Shown one piece after another: positions 37,501-50,528 of a stretch of 64,000 nt of DNA. How positions within the stretch are numbered: the first letter of the stretch is position 1; every line of letters starts with the position of its first letter. Under the pieces are notes generated by a model, which saw nothing but the letters and a program-made list of their open reading frames with translations, did not search any database and was not told the origin of the DNA. A program made the translations under genes and the position numbers. This stretch comes from Gracilaria domingensis (taxonomy: Eukaryota; Rhodophyta; Florideophyceae; Gracilariales; Gracilariaceae), in contig VCMS01000209.1 in the NCBI GenBank assembly GCA_022539475.1, positions 35,098-99,097 of the forward strand. The letters are read 5' to 3'.

Positions 37501-38379
37501 ATAACAACAGAAATCACGAGCAGAAAGTGTCGACACTGTAGCAACCGTCTCACGTTCAACCTTCGTGCAACTTATTGCTCATCGTCACTGCCTCGTACAT
37601 GGACCCATTTTCAGTCTCATGGCAAGAAGCGGCGCACCGTTCCACAGTAGCGTCGGCATTCTACTTATTGCCATTAATTAAGTAAAAAATCTGCAAAACA
37701 CCCTCTTCGTGTCCCACATCCACAGCCTTCATTTCCAGTAGGGCATCTCAGAATGACTAACCCGTTTCGACTCCCATGTATCCCGGGCCATCAAACAACC
37801 AACCAGCGCAAAGCAATACCTTGGAAGAAAACATGTCGCAGCTTCGCATGAGGTAGCGGATACTCTCGTTGAGAATGAAAATGAAATCCTACCTGATCCA
37901 GCGTATTCGGACACACAGGAATACGCGGACCGGAGCTGAATTTTAATTCCCATCCTATGGCTGACGGGAGAGAGATTTCTGTGGCAACCTCTGGAACTGT
38001 GTCCTTTCGCGTTATGCCTCCTTTCAGCGTCGAGATGCGTTCTGCACACAGAACAGACACAAATGAAACTATAATCCAAACATTCCGCATCGTCGTCGTG
38101 CTTCGAATGCTCGACATGGTATCCGTGACCGCATAAGCAAGAGAGTCAGTAGACGCCCTGCTCGTGAAATTCGTTGATTTGGTGACTTACTTGGTTCGAA
38201 ACCGCTGCAGGAAATCACTGCAAGTGCCTGGATTCAACGTTGACAAAGAACCAAGGGCACAGAGGGCAAGGGAGTGCTGCGCATCTGACCTTGTTGTGCT
38301 CCATGTCGCCCTCTTTTTGCGGCGGATGCCATACACGGAGCGGTAAGTATGTAGTTGGTTTCGGTTATGAGTCTCAGTG
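37501..38379. other. Spacer with one possible secreted small ORF
   Basis: Minus-strand 37791-38117 (108 codons) has an N-terminal hydrophobic stretch (VWIIVSFVSVLCAE) that could be a signal peptide, but no recognised domain. Nothing else is supportable. Confidence 0.3.
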
Positions 38380-38718
38380 TCAGTAAGTAAAAGGAAGAGC
38401 TTCGATAGGTTTCAATTTCCCGTCGCGCAGTCGTCTAGTCCCCGCCTCGGGTATTTCTTCCACCAGTTTCACCTGAACGCCGACGGTCTCATGTTTGGGC
38501 TTTGACAACGTGAGGGCGGCAAGTACGGTGTCCGGGGGCGACAGCAGCTGCGACGCATGGTGTGCGGCCATCATCACGGTGATTACGTCCTCGTTTCTGA
38601 TTATAACGCTTCCATACGAGATGAAGCGACTGACACTCGCCGTTTTCCATGCGCGTGGGTCCACAGCGCCGGAGAGAATGTCCACTGATGTGATATAAAT
38701 GCTGAGCTGCAACGACAT
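38380..38718 (-). CDS. Unrecognised 112-codon ORF
   Basis: ATG 38718 to the stop at 38380-38382. The composition is protein-like and GC-rich (VSRFISYGSVIIRNEDVITVMMAAHHA, TVLAALTLSKPK). No family recognised; it may be an exon or fragment of a larger gene. Confidence 0.3.
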   Translation of the reverse strand: MSLQLSIYITSVDILSGAVDPRAWKTASVSRFISYGSVIIRNEDVITVMMAAHHASQLLSPPDTVLAALTLSKPKHETVGVQVKLVEEIPEAGTRRLRDGKLKPIEALPFTY

Positions 38719-38814
38719 ATGTGCTGAAGAAAGCAGATGCTGAAGCGAGGAAGAGGTTTTGGGGCGGAGAGGAACGGGCCAGCAGTGAGACGAAAGGATA
38801 GGAGACGGGGGTTT

Positions 38815-39180
38815 CTAGTGCGCGGCGGCGGCGTTCACCATTTGGCGATGCCCCCCACCAATTGGCGGGACGGCCAACAATTGGTGGTGGCGCGCAGCAA
38901 CTAGTGCGCCGCGCGCGACACGGCCCACTACAGGCGCGCCGCCACCGCGCGACTTGCCTGATGTGGCATGGTCCCCGTCGTCCATAAGCGCGCAGTCGTG
39001 TCGCCAGTACTTGAGAATCAATTGATTGGCCGAGTGGGGAAGCTGCTTTTGCAGCGCGTCGTGCCCGTGGCGCTCGTCATCGTCCACGTAGGTCGGATTC
39101 TGACCCGCTGGGAGGCCTCCTACTGTCCGGAGCATCTGTCAGAGCGCGTGTGGCACCACGCGTAGCCGCAGCGTCGCGTG
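38815..39180. other. GC-rich spacer with CCACCAATTGG-type inverted repeats
   Basis: Between 38838 and 38895 short CCAATTGG and CCAACAATTGGTGG words form small hairpins within CpG-rich sequence. Open frames on both strands are of the kind expected by chance at this composition. Confidence 0.35.
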
Positions 39181-39181
39181 G

Positions 39182-40386
39182 TTGGTGGCGAGCGTCGCGA
39201 AGAATTGCTCCAACGCGTCCGCGGACACGGCAAACGACGTGAGCAGCCTCCGTGCGAAAGCCGAGCGATTGAAAAGGACGCAAATTTGGCGCGACCCGAT
39301 CGTTCACGCATCGTCACTTTATACGTATTTGATGTCGACGAACGCCTTTGTGCTACAGACTTGGCTTGCCGTGCGAGATCACGTGCACGTGCATGCACGA
39401 AGCGTGACTGGGGGTTACAAGCGGCATGCATTGCAGAACTTTCCGTCTATGGCGGCAATGTTGGCGCTGATTCGGAGCAGCATTAGCGACACATGGTTGT
39501 GCACCAGCGCCAATTAAGTATTTCGCCAGCGACGTGTGGTCTGTTTTGCTCGTCCTCAGGCTCCTGATGACAACGCCGAGCCACGCGCGCAACTGCGAGC
39601 AGCGCCAGCGAAGCTAATCACTGGGCACCTGGTCCCCGTGCAGCCGTGGTTCCAATCTATGCACCTCCACCTTCCGCACCTATAACGGTGTCTGTACCAA
39701 TCCCATCTTCAAGCTCTACGTCCCGTGCAGAGTCTTAGCTCCTTTTTCCATCACACATCCAAGCTTCCGACGAGCAATGGCTTCCCTTCTGCGCGTCTGA
39801 TTTCGATTAAGGTTTGTAAGCGGTCGAGGGATATACTGAACGAAAGATGGCTCGACGAACCTGTTGTGTTATCTGACCAATTCATCGACCGTATGTTTGT
39901 GGCAAATCCTGCAAGTGATTGGTTTATAGACATTCATATTCCGAAGGACGACCCCTCTTAGCCAACTTCTCTGGCGGGATGTTTCCGTTTCGGGAAAGCG
40001 AGCCGACAAAATTGGATGTCCTCAGTGTGTGTGGCTCCTCACAAATCACCATTGCATCCAAAATCTCACGACTTGTACAGCAAAGAGCAAAGCTCCTTTC
40101 AGACCCCCCAGATGCTTCGGTCCAATCTATAACCAGCGCTACGGTACAAAGCAGCAGCGCCGCAAAGGTTGCACCTCCGTCTTTGCAACAACTTTCGCGA
40201 GGTTTCCAGGACGCTGACGAAGTGGATAGTGCACCTCGTCCTGCAGCCGCGCAAGTCGCGGCGGGTGCGCCTAGTTCGTCCGCTCCCCCCACTTCGAGAA
40301 TATACGCACCCAAGTTTGATTCAGAGCGACCGATCAATTCGTTGTCGTATGCTCTGGGTCTTGCCTCAATTTATGGCCCTGATTGA
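39182..40386 (+). pseudogene. Unrecognised decayed protein gene
   Basis: The frame of 39182-39517 is the same as that of 39725-39961, with TAA at 39515-39517 and about 39684 and a final TAA at 39959-39961. At about 39930 the coding character moves to another frame and runs to TGA 40384-40386. The best-looking parts are KRSRDILNERWLDEPVVLSDQFID, DWFIDIHIPKDDP, GGMFPFRESEPTKLDVLSVCG and a Ser/Ala/Pro-rich tail. I recognise no family. One damaged gene of about 400 codons is my reading. Confidence 0.35.
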
Positions 40387-41864
40387 GCGTGTGCGAATGC
40401 TCCACACTCATTCAAGGATAGAAAATTGAAGTCTCAAGCAAACCTTTTGCGGCCGTTGAACTAGCTGGGGCTGTCGAATGCTCGAAGTGCAGGCGCCGAG
40501 TACTTTTTTGCTGGGGATCATCAAGCAAATGAACATCCTGTGCTCACCGCTTTGCACAACATCTTCTTGAGGGAGCACAATTCGATATGCAACGAACTGA
40601 AACGATACTTCATAATTTCTGAGAATGATCTGCTGTTCTAACTCGCCAGGATGATCAATATTGCATATTTCACCAACTGCGGTCTTCATTTCTCAGCGCA
40701 GGGAATTGCGGGAATCGAGCAAAAGAGAAAAACATTTCTGTTCGAAGACTTTCTTTCTTTGAAGGCAGCTTTTCAACCATAATAAAAATGCAAAACCACA
40801 TAATTAAGTATCTAAAACCAAGCATGTGAATAGTACGTTCAAAGAGAAATACAGCAACCGCAATCCTCATTTTTCTGCTTTGACTGACAGATTACACCGA
40901 AGTCTTTTAAGCATTAAACACAGGAAAAGTTTTGCACCACTTTGAACAGAAAGTTGCACAACATTAGCAATTGCAAAAGAAATGTAGAAAGTGTATGGAT
41001 AAAAGCACTTCTAGTACTTTAATGCACTGGTTCATTCTTGAACTTACAAGAAGTGAGCTAGACTTTTATTCTACAATGAAGTGCTTCGGAACACTTCACA
41101 ATGTACTACATGATAACTTACCTTTAAAAATTCATTTAGTGTCGTCCGAATGTTCCGTTTACGGCTCAGAATTGCGATTTTCACTACGAGCACTAACTGC
41201 TTACATTCTTTTCTTCTGATATAAGAAGAAAGTTCTGATGTCTGCAGACGCGTTCTAAAGGCTCCGAAGCTACGAAATGCGTCAATATAAGAAGTTTTCA
41301 AAACTTTACTAAATGTTTGAATAAATATCTTCTTTCCAAGTTATATTTCTTTATATGTTCAACATTATTTGTACACTATAGCTATCTTCGATACCAATCG
41401 CCAGCAACAGAGGATAGAGTGCAACTCTCTTGGATAGAGAAGAAGCTACAAGAACACATCACATTACACCAACGAGAAGTTTGTTATGATGTGTGATGAC
41501 TCTAATATATCACATCATTGTAAGGAAAGGCATTGTAAGTTCAAGAATTTACGCACGCATGAACTCAAAGATATTTTTATCGTGTATAAAATCACCAAGG
41601 TTCCCAGCCATCTCAGTTTCTATACATCATCTATGGCCCTCAGAACTTGTCAAGTGATACGTAACTTTCGTCACGAAACTTTGACGAACTGTTTGTCTCT
41701 AATTTGTTCCCACAAAGACCTAATCGGCTTTGGCCAAACGTCAGCGTTTCATATAATTTCGTGAAGAGAACATAAATGTACTGCCGAATGCGAACCCTCG
41801 AGCGATTTTCTCTCTCTACAGAGAGCGGCTTAATCCGGACATTCTGGGCACCAGCGGACGAACT
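40387..41864. other. AT-rich spacer, nothing supportable
   Basis: Short frames only, with AT-rich composition. The minus-strand frames here translate to F/L/K-rich sequence without motifs. Confidence 0.5.
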
Positions 41865-42785
41865 TTGACTCCTCTTCATCGCAATCACTTCAGGACAGAC
41901 GGAGAAATCATGTCGCACAAACACAGCGCTCCGCGACTGACTGAGTCTTCAGCCGCTGTTGAGCGCCTTCGCCAGATGTTCCGCGCCGGCGAGCTAACCG
42001 GAAATGAAAACGTCAGTGAGGTTAAAAACATGGATCCTCTTTCTAAGCCGTACAAAAGCACTACGTTCCGTTTAAGATATGGAAGAATTCGAACTGAAAT
42101 GTTAGGTCATGGTCGTAAGTTAAGTTTTACTTTATATTATTTCTTCTTACATGCACCTGACGGTATTTTAGAACCTGCAGCAGCACTGTTTGTCGCACGA
42201 ACGACAAAAGATGACGAGGTTTCAGCTCAACCACGGTTGGGTAAAACAGAGCCAAAAGAATATTTCGTTCCAAACGATCATCTCGAGGCATCTGACGATA
42301 CACGCCGTGGAGAGTTCAAACCTATCTGGCTACTTTCAGAATGGGAGCATGATGAGTCGACGATTAAACATATATCTTTGGTAGTTCTGTTCCCATCAAG
42401 TGTACATGAGAACCACATTGTGCCCCAAGTGGTTGACGATGGATATGTTCTAGAGCTCAAAGTTCAATGGCCTACGCCGATGACGAATATGGCCGTCTTG
42501 CGCAAGAAATGGTTATCAAAACAATTTCAGGCCATGTTGAAATATCATCCTGTGATTTTGGGTTTCAACAGAACCCTAAAAGCTTTGAGAGAGTCTACTT
42601 CGGATTGTGTGTATTCAATCTGTTGAATTGAGCTTCCCATGGCTGTAGAAACGCATATAACGCGAAAGGAACTTTTAGATTTTAGTGGTGGATCTACGGT
42701 TTTGCACATTGATCTCAAAGCTCCGGATGATTCTTACGCTAAGAAGCAAAGCATTACTAGAACGCGAGTAGATGGTTCTTTCTAA
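41865..42785 (+). pseudogene. Unrecognised protein of about 300 codons with one in-frame TGA
   Basis: The first good start is ATG 41910. The frame runs without a break to TGA 42624-42626 and continues in frame for another 52 codons to TAA 42783-42785 (LPMAVETHITRKELLDFSGG, VLHIDLKAPDD). Sequence on both sides of the TGA is equally protein-like. Notable parts are FRLRYGRIRTEMLGHGRKLSF, EYFVPNDHLEA, KPIWLLSEWEHDE and VQWPTPMTNMAVLRKKWLSKQF. It is a soluble alpha/beta-looking protein with no catalytic motif that I recognise. Codon use and AT content match the surrounding spacer. Confidence 0.45.
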
Positions 42786-44700
42786 TACCCAATCGTCAAA
42801 TCCCCTGTTTCATCGGCTGCACAGCATTTGCATATCATTTGAACATCCATGGAACGAAAGATCTTTTCCTGAAACGTGACGTACATCTTTGGTATATGAA
42901 AAGCATTTTCGATATCCCACAAAAAATCATTTTCTACGCAATTGATATGACTCATGATGTAAAGAATGAAATGAATTTCAAAATACACGTCAGAATATAG
43001 AACGTACATTACCTAGATGTCGTCGTGCTTCTTCGGGATTTTTTCGTTGAAAATCAACAAAGGTTTTAATTTCAGGTAGAAAATTTCAGTTCTCACTTCA
43101 ACCAGCGCTTTCCACTTCAGGTATTTAGTACCTCTTCTCCCGCCGTTCCACACCTTCTCTGCTTCCCCTAGCGAAACCCATTGTCATTGAGTCATCATGC
43201 GGCAGTAAATGAAAACTGACGACTTTCAATAAAATGCGAGGGCACTTTCGAAGAATTTAAGTCTTTCAAAATTTCACACTTCACACTCATGGAAATGCCA
43301 GTGAAACAAAAACGTACTTATTTTTCAATGACGTTGGTCAAATTACCCTACTGTACCAGTAATCGTGTCTGCAAGTCTACCGAAAACCCTCGTAGTTTTT
43401 CCTTGACGAGTTCTGGTTGGGGATGGTATAAGATGCGGTGAGAATCTTCCTCGATTGAGTTAGCCATCGCGAGATACATTGAAAATTCCTCGACGAGGAC
43501 ATCACCACGACGTTCCATCTGCTTCTGGTTCAAACGGTTGAAGAGTGCCCTGGCAGAAACCGTAGCACCTGCAGGTACTTCAGGACCCCAGGCAAAACTC
43601 TATCTCAGAAACTTGTATGTAAAACTTTAGTGACATGGTCAATTTTTATTAAATTTCAGTGACTTGTCAGTGCACACTGTTTCCTTAAAAAATTGAACTT
43701 CAGTGAGCTCTAAATGAACTCGCCCTTTCTCATTTGCAGTGCGCCCTGGATTGGAAGACTCAATTTATGCTCTGTAAACTTATTTCACATTCACTGCCGT
43801 CGTTGAAAGTTCGGTAATTTCCTTTATCAGCTACTGAAAGCAATGAAAATATAATGAACATGAGGCAGTTGGTTCTATCGTTCATGCTGCAGCCGTAGGC
43901 ATCAGGATAGTGCCAATACACGACCGAGATACCCACAACTGCGGCGCTCTCCTGCCAACCTACACGCTTTTTGCCGCCAGCGACTTCGTGGTCATGTGTG
44001 TGCCTATGTGTGTACGCCTCGTTTCCGTCCCTCTCCACCGCCACGTTTCTTCGCCCGCCACACAAGTGGCACTTCGAATAGCAGCCACTTCCCTGCACCA
44101 CGACCAGTCATAATGATCGCCCTCACCAAAACTGCTTGTTCATTCTCAAGCTAAGGCTTAGAGTGGTTAGAGCAGTTTTCGAGGAAGAACTTGCCTTGCG
44201 AACAAGTCTTGATTTGGGCGGTTGTCCTTTTTGCCGTCATGAATTCGCAGTAATGACTACGAAGCGGCATGCTAGTAGGCCACGGGACTGTTTCGCTGAC
44301 GAATGCCGAAGAATTCGGCCATCTTCGAATAGAACAGCGAACATCACGTTCTCCAGTTACTGCGATCACAATTGACCGGCAAAATGTTCGGATGATGGTC
44401 GTTTGCCCGGCTTCTCAGGTCCTGATAACCGTGGAGAAGCCACATCCGTGCGGACGTACAAGAGAAAAATGTGCTTGTTGGTTTTCGGAGTGGGAGCTCC
44501 ACAATCCTTTCGTCGCATTCTTTCGTGTGACACTGATGTGTTGTTTATCTCCTTAGCATTCAGCAAGGTGGTGATGCTCTTTGACTTTGGTGCAACTTGT
44601 TGGGCCTCTCTTACTTTCTCTTACGTCTTCAAGGATTTATGAATCGATCCCTCAGATAAGTGTTCCGCTTTTGCTATCTTTAACTGCTTAATACTCTCGT
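42786..44700. other. Spacer without recognised gene
   Basis: Short frames only, the longest being minus-strand 43760-44101 and 43348-43533 (EEFSMYLAMANSIEED, helical). No family features. Confidence 0.4.
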
Positions 44701-44840
44701 AATTGTACTACGTAAGAAAAACTGGCCGAGCAAGTTGCTACACATTCGACTTCTACACCAGGTCTTGGAGTGTTCCCATGAAGTACCGCACCGCACTGGT
44801 CCCTACACTGGCTTCGCCTCAAATCAGAGTATTACTCACG

Positions 44841-46700
44841 ATGAGCACTTCTCTACGCCCCCAAAACCCAGCGCTTGCTTTTCTTTCGGCAAATGATCGC
44901 AAACGCTTCTGTGAGTTTTCAGCGGGCGCATCGATATCGCCCACCCAACCAACTATCATATCAGCAATCCACGATGCAATGATAAAATATCCGCATTCTG
45001 TTGCTGCCCACACAGTTCAACACAACGGTTCTATACATCCAACAGAACAGATAACGTACGCCATCCTCCAGAAACGTGCCAATCTTGTTTCAGCTGCTCT
45101 GAAAGCTCACGGTGTTGCTTCTGGAGATTCTGTTTGTATCTTTCTTTCTCGAGGGCTTGATATGCTTGTCGCAATCGTCGCAATTCTTCAACTTGGTGCC
45201 AGCTACGTACCGCAAGACGCCCGTATTGCACCCCATGCGCAATTAGTCCGTGTCGCAGCTGCTGCTCGAGCTCCTGTCACCTTAAGCACCCATATGCATG
45301 CCTCAGGACTTCCGCAATTCTCAGAAACCGTTGTGCTCACGGTGAAGGAGGCAGAGGAAGAAGGGACGAAGCTTCCTCAATTGAAGCAGCCTCAACGTTC
45401 TGTACGTCAGTCAGATACCTGTTATATCATCTTCAATTCTGGTACTACTGGTTTACCTAAAGGCGTTCAGGTCACGCATGGTAATGTGGCAAATGTTTTG
45501 CTCACTGATCCCATGAGCTTGGATATGCGAAACGGAATTCGTGTGTCGCAGATTCTGAGCATTGCATTTGACATGTGCGCCTGGGAGGTGTTAGGCTGCC
45601 TTTCTCATGGCGCTACATTAGTCATTCGCGATCGAAATATTTCCCATGCTGTTCGTCATCCTCAAGTTGTGATATCAACCACGACTGTTCTTGGAACGTT
45701 AGATTCTTCAAAAATGCATCATGTTGAAACTGTTGCAGTTGCTGGCGAGCCCTGCCCCCGGGCTCTTGCGGACGAATGGACTGAATTCTGTACGTTTTAC
45801 AACTCTTGTGGACCAACAGAAGTTACAATCATCAATACGGCAAAAAAGCACACAGCTAATGAGACGCAACTCACCATCTGAAAACCAACTCCCAACAACA
45901 CTGTCTATGTGCTGGATCGAAAGACACTTGGGCCGCGCCGTATGGGTGACGTCGGTGAAATGTGGGCAGGTGGTGACTGTGTTTCGAGAGGATATTTGGG
46001 TAACACTCAACTTACGAAGGAGCGCTTTGTAGCGGATCCATTCCTTGGCGGTAAAGCACGAATGTATCGCACTGGTGATTCAGGCCGATGGACAGTTGAT
46101 GGTGAGCTTGAACATTTTGGAAGAGTTGACGAACAGGTGAAAGTAAAGGGATTTCGGGTTGAGTTGGATGCAGTATCTTCAGCGGTAGAAGACACTGCTG
46201 GAGTCAAGAAAGCCGTTGTCCTGAAGTTCAACGAATCCTTGGTTGCTTTTGTCACACCTGCTGACGTCAGGGCCGAGAACGTTGTACGCATGGTTCGGGC
46301 ACATCTACCGTATTACTGTGTCCCGTTACAGGTATTGTCCATGGAGGATCTCCCTAGAACCAGAAATGGAAAAGTGGATAAACGTGCTCTCCTCAGGGGG
46401 TTGTCTCACACCAAATCCACCTTGAGTGGGTCCAAGAAAAAGGCAAAGGAAGTGGTGGACATCACCAATGCGATTAATCAATTATCTGTATCTGCAGTAT
46501 CTCACTTGTCCAGAGTGCTACGTGGGGCACTCTGGTTATAGCGAAATTGGTCTCATGTTTCCTTGCTGTGGTATTATGTTTAGCATGACAAAGAAACTGT
46601 CATTACCCAAGGGAAGTTCAAGGCAAGTAGCTTTTCATAAAAGTTCTGCACTTTCACTCAAGCCTTTTCCTGCAAGGTTGATATCTTAGATTGATGAACT
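44841..46700 (+). pseudogene. NRPS-like adenylation protein with remnant carrier domain
   Basis: Best start is ATG 44841 (MSTSLRPQNP); the frame is open further upstream. It is a stand-alone amino-acid/acyl adenylation enzyme of the ANL superfamily. Core motifs are in order: A3 FNSGTTGLPKG (about 45436), NSCGPTE (A5), YRTGD (A7, 46065), GRVDEQVKVKGFRVEL (A8) and NGKVDKRALL with the catalytic Lys (A10). The only break in 567 codons is TGA at 45879-45881. The family usually has Gly there (IGKPTPNN), so it is a nonsense change. After TAG 46539-46541 a degraded carrier-protein-like stretch continues in other frames to about 46700, without a recognisable phosphopantetheine Ser. It would activate a carboxylic acid as adenylate; the substrate is not readable. 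Confidence 0.75.
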
Positions 46701-47260
46701 TTTTTTTCCCGGGGTTGCATCTCAGATATCTGTCACAACATGCTCTTAATCCACAGCGCAGCAACAATATTTTCGTCGGCAATTCTGGAAAACATCTCAA
46801 CTACGCTGACGAAAAGTTGAGCAACACAGCTTACGGAAGGTGCATACTATATGTGACAAGATATGAATCAGGCGTCGATAGATATTGGTTATGGTTCGTT
46901 ATATCCGCCCACATGTGGTGAAAGGTAGGACAAAAGTTGGCTTGCTAGATGCAGCATAGCTCGATAATCCAATGATTGAATTCAACTGTCTGACAGCCCG
47001 TTAACAATGTGTAGACCTTCTACATTGTAGTACTACTTTGCGATCGACTCTACTGAACCTTTCAAATCATGTACAGGTTCTCACTGGCAAACAAAGGTTA
47101 ACATCAGTTCCCATCCTTTATTTAGCACCAGTTTCTTCCTTCAGGATAGCGCATGACTCACTCTCACTCCACCACCAGTATCTTCCTTAGATGTCCAACA
47201 TATTTGTTCATGAAACTTAATTCTAAGATGCAACTAAGAAATGACTGCCCCCTGTTTTCA
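46701..47260. other. Short convergent spacer
   Basis: Lies between the 3' ends of the NRPS-like gene (plus) and the carotenoid oxygenase (minus). No gene supportable. Confidence 0.45.
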
Positions 47261-48934
47261 TCAAGTATGTTTGAACAAGCCATGGAAGCCAAGAGGCACG
47301 ATGAAAGGAACGTCAGCTTGAGCAATCGTTTTCATACACTTTGCATCTACAACAAACTTAATCGAATGCTCTTGCTCAGAACTCAATACAACGATCAAAA
47401 GACATCCGTCATCTTCATCATCACCATTTGGGTTCGGAACAAATATGGGCTCACCCACAATGCCGTTTTTGCGCTTCCATATCTGCCGGTTTCCCGTTGA
47501 AACAGAAACTTTTGCGACAGCGTCAAACTTTTAGCCTATCCTTTTTACGCCATATGCATACTGATATTCACAACGCTGCTTGTCAGGATGCACGCGCATG
47601 AGCTCAAAAGATTCCGCACTTATTACTTTCATTCGAGCTTGACGTGGCGATGCCAAGGCTGTTCCGTCAGTCACAGAATCAAGTGTAAAACGCACAAACG
47701 ATGACTGAGATACTTCTGTCGACGTGCGGAACTTATCCAATTCGAAATCAAATAGAATCGACGCATCTTCATACAATGATAAGTCAATAACCACAGAATC
47801 ACCAGCATCATAAGCATTAACATTGTGGAAGCAAAAGAAGGAGTCATACGTGTATATCGCTTGAATACGATTATGTTCGCGTGAAATAACCACAAAACTA
47901 GTCTCCTGTTCCTTACGGAAGGTCATCCCATCCATGATAGACTTGTTGAATGCTACGGCCAAACTATTCAGTTCAAGAGGCCACAATATGAGAATAACAT
48001 ACTTTTCTGTTGTTGCGAACGAATGAATATACCTTTGGGTATCTCGGAAAGTCGCTCAAACATGCGAGGCTCCAGTACGATCGATTCGAAAAACAGTATA
48101 TTCCACCTTGGGAAGTCCAAACTTGAACGTGAAGTTAATGAAGTCACCTGTTTGCGTATCATAGTGACCATGGGCTGCTGACATTTGAGCTGATTTTGGC
48201 CCGGCAAAGTCGCTTACCCTAAAGAAGTGGTCAATCTCAAGTGTCTCTTCATCAATCTTGATGCTAGAGGTTGAGTCAGTGCGAGCACAAGTTCCTTTTC
48301 CGGGAATATACTGCACTGTGACGCCGACGTTCGCGGTATTGATCCTAGTCTCGGAGTCGATTGTAACTGGAGTCCACAGTTGGAAGAACTTTCCCAGCAG
48401 AGAGCGGCATGGATCAGATCTTCCAAACGTAAAACCAGCATAAGACGAAGCCTTTGTGCTCTCAATTCGGCGCACCATTGGGTCAGCCAAAGTTCGGCTG
48501 CGATACGATACTTGATTGAGAGGAGCGTTAATATCAAAATGATGCAGTACGGAAAGACCATCGAACCAATGTCGCGGTTTGTACTCCAGACCGTCCTTAT
48601 GCGTTGCTTCGTATCGACCAGGTCCAATTCGGAACAAACTGGAATTTCAAAGATATGTGGGTAGCGTTCCAGTCACAGTAAGGCTTATGAACTGCGAATG
48701 TTCTGGCACGGTACGAAGACCGATGTCAGAAGGGGGGTTCGTTGCCGTGTTCATATTCGGCGATGTTGCGTTTTTTGTAGTTGTTGTGGAAAACTTTGAG
48801 AGCGCAATGATTGAGTTGCCCCTTCTCGACTGATACAAGTTCGTGGAACGTATGTCTACCAGTAACTTGCGCCGGAAGGATATGATGGGGATGGGCAGTG
48901 CAAATGACGCAAAGTCATAAATGGTTTTGGGCAT
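47261..48934 (-). pseudogene. Carotenoid cleavage oxygenase (RPE65/BCO/NCED family)
   Basis: The complete length of 557 codons from ATG 48934 to the stop at 47261 is in one frame, broken by TGA 48647-48649, TGA 48056-48058 and TAA 47531-47533. Non-haem iron dioxygenases of this family cleave carotenoids or related polyenes. Landmarks: TVTGTLPTYL then RIGPGRYE, WFDGLSVLHHF, and the four iron-binding His contexts. The His contexts are AAHGHYDTQTGDFINF, IHSFATTEKYV, FFCFHNVNAY and VPLGFHGLF. GEPIFVPNP precedes the last. The family has Arg at the first TGA (L-R-G-S type), so CGA to TGA fits. All iron ligands survive, hence loss is recent. The substrate is unknown. The hydrophobic N-terminus may be a membrane-entry patch. 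Confidence 0.85.
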
Positions 48935-50528
48935 GATTCGTCAAGCATCTCCATGTTATACAGGAACCCTTCAACCATGGCTATCCTCGCCTTAAACGAT
49001 GCAAACCATTGGTGGGCATTCCGAAGATTGAGGGATCTGCCCTACACCACATCTGAGGATGTCCTGGGCACAGGGGCATGATTGGGCCTCATGCTGCTAA
49101 GAAGGGATTGAAGCTCAGTAACAAGCTCCATCTCCATCATCATCGAACATCTCAAAAGGTCTGCAATCACATGCCATGATGGCGGGCTTTACATACGTCG
49201 CGGCCGCCACAAGAAAGCCTGGGGGGAGCAAGGTCAAACAAGGAGTCACGAAGTTTGGAATACACTGTAATGTTTTAACGGAAGTGGGCCTGCACTCTCA
49301 TCCCACTCTCGCATGATGACAGATGTGGGATTTGCCATGAAGAGTGAACATCATAATAAACAAGTTAACAGAGCCACGGGCATTTTGTCCTTCTGTGGTG
49401 ATCACACATTTCTCCGACAGCCGCCACTTTGCTGACATTCGCTTTCAGAATACACGACTAGTCCACGCAATGATCACTACACAAGCGCAGCTTTCAAGCC
49501 GGATGAGGTGCAGCGTCGAGAACCGTAAAGACGAAGACAGCAAAGTACGCACAGCTCGCTGCTCAGAACGACATGGAGTTTTTGCCAAAAGACTTTGACA
49601 AACGCGGAGCCTTCGAAAACTCATCCAAAGAATTATGCAGGCGCATTGCAGGGCATATCAGCGTAGTCAGGAGAATGAACCCAGTTACAGAATCATTCTG
49701 GTATGATACCACAATGTAGAGCTGAGGCTAGAACTAACAATTCTGCAATTGACGGCTGTGGCTTTCAATCGCCACCGGCTGAGTAGCACAGCGGCCAACG
49801 CGGCGCTCGCATGAGCAGCCGTTCGCTGGAAACACGTAGAGAGAGCAGTTTGTTCGCTCGTTCGATCTATCACCAGAATAGACACAATTAAGAGGCATAT
49901 CACAACAGTCCTGTCGCACAATATGCAGTGAAAGAGTATGATAGCAGGTGGAGTCATTGATAGCCGCATCTGGTACAGTAGTATCAGAACTTGATATTAC
50001 GGCAAACGATATTTGTCAAGTTCTCCCTGTATGCATTCTGCGGTACATATGGGCTATATAGCTAAGATTTGAATCTCTTTTGAGATGGAGGCAGTGTTCA
50101 GAGCGGCACAGATCTGATGGAATGAACCAGTTCAACGTACTGCCTGAGGGTAATGGCTTTCGAAACGTGGTTCTTTTGTTTTCTATACCAGCTGTTGAGA
50201 TGCTGCTCATCCGCGAAAGGGACGACCGCTTGTCCATCATGAAGGCAGTCCTTTCACCGACATGCGTTATACTATGGAGTGGCTGCGTTCCATAATCGAA
50301 TACTGTACAAACCAGCAACAATACAAGACGGCTTGTCGAATTTTCCGGCCACGCAGGGATGTCTCCCGGAATTGAACATTTCTCCTAATAGGAAGCAGTT
50401 GGTAGCGGCTGATCTTACTAAACCTCGTCTCCTTCTATCGTTACAAGACAGCTATTCTGTTGTATCTACGAAAATAGTTCATTCTCACAATCGTCAAGGA
50501 ATCTGCCTCATCAGCCCAGTCCTCCGCA
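48935..50528. other. Spacer without recognised gene
   Basis: Short frames only. From about 50270 the plus frame leading into the next gene gives protein-like sequence (EWLRSIIEYCTNQQQYKTACRIF) before several stops, so the next gene may once have started earlier. Confidence 0.4.

Noticed and set aside
38186-38210. tRNA-like TPsiC sequence (GGTTCGAAACC)
   Set aside because: No acceptor, D or anticodon stem can be formed around it.
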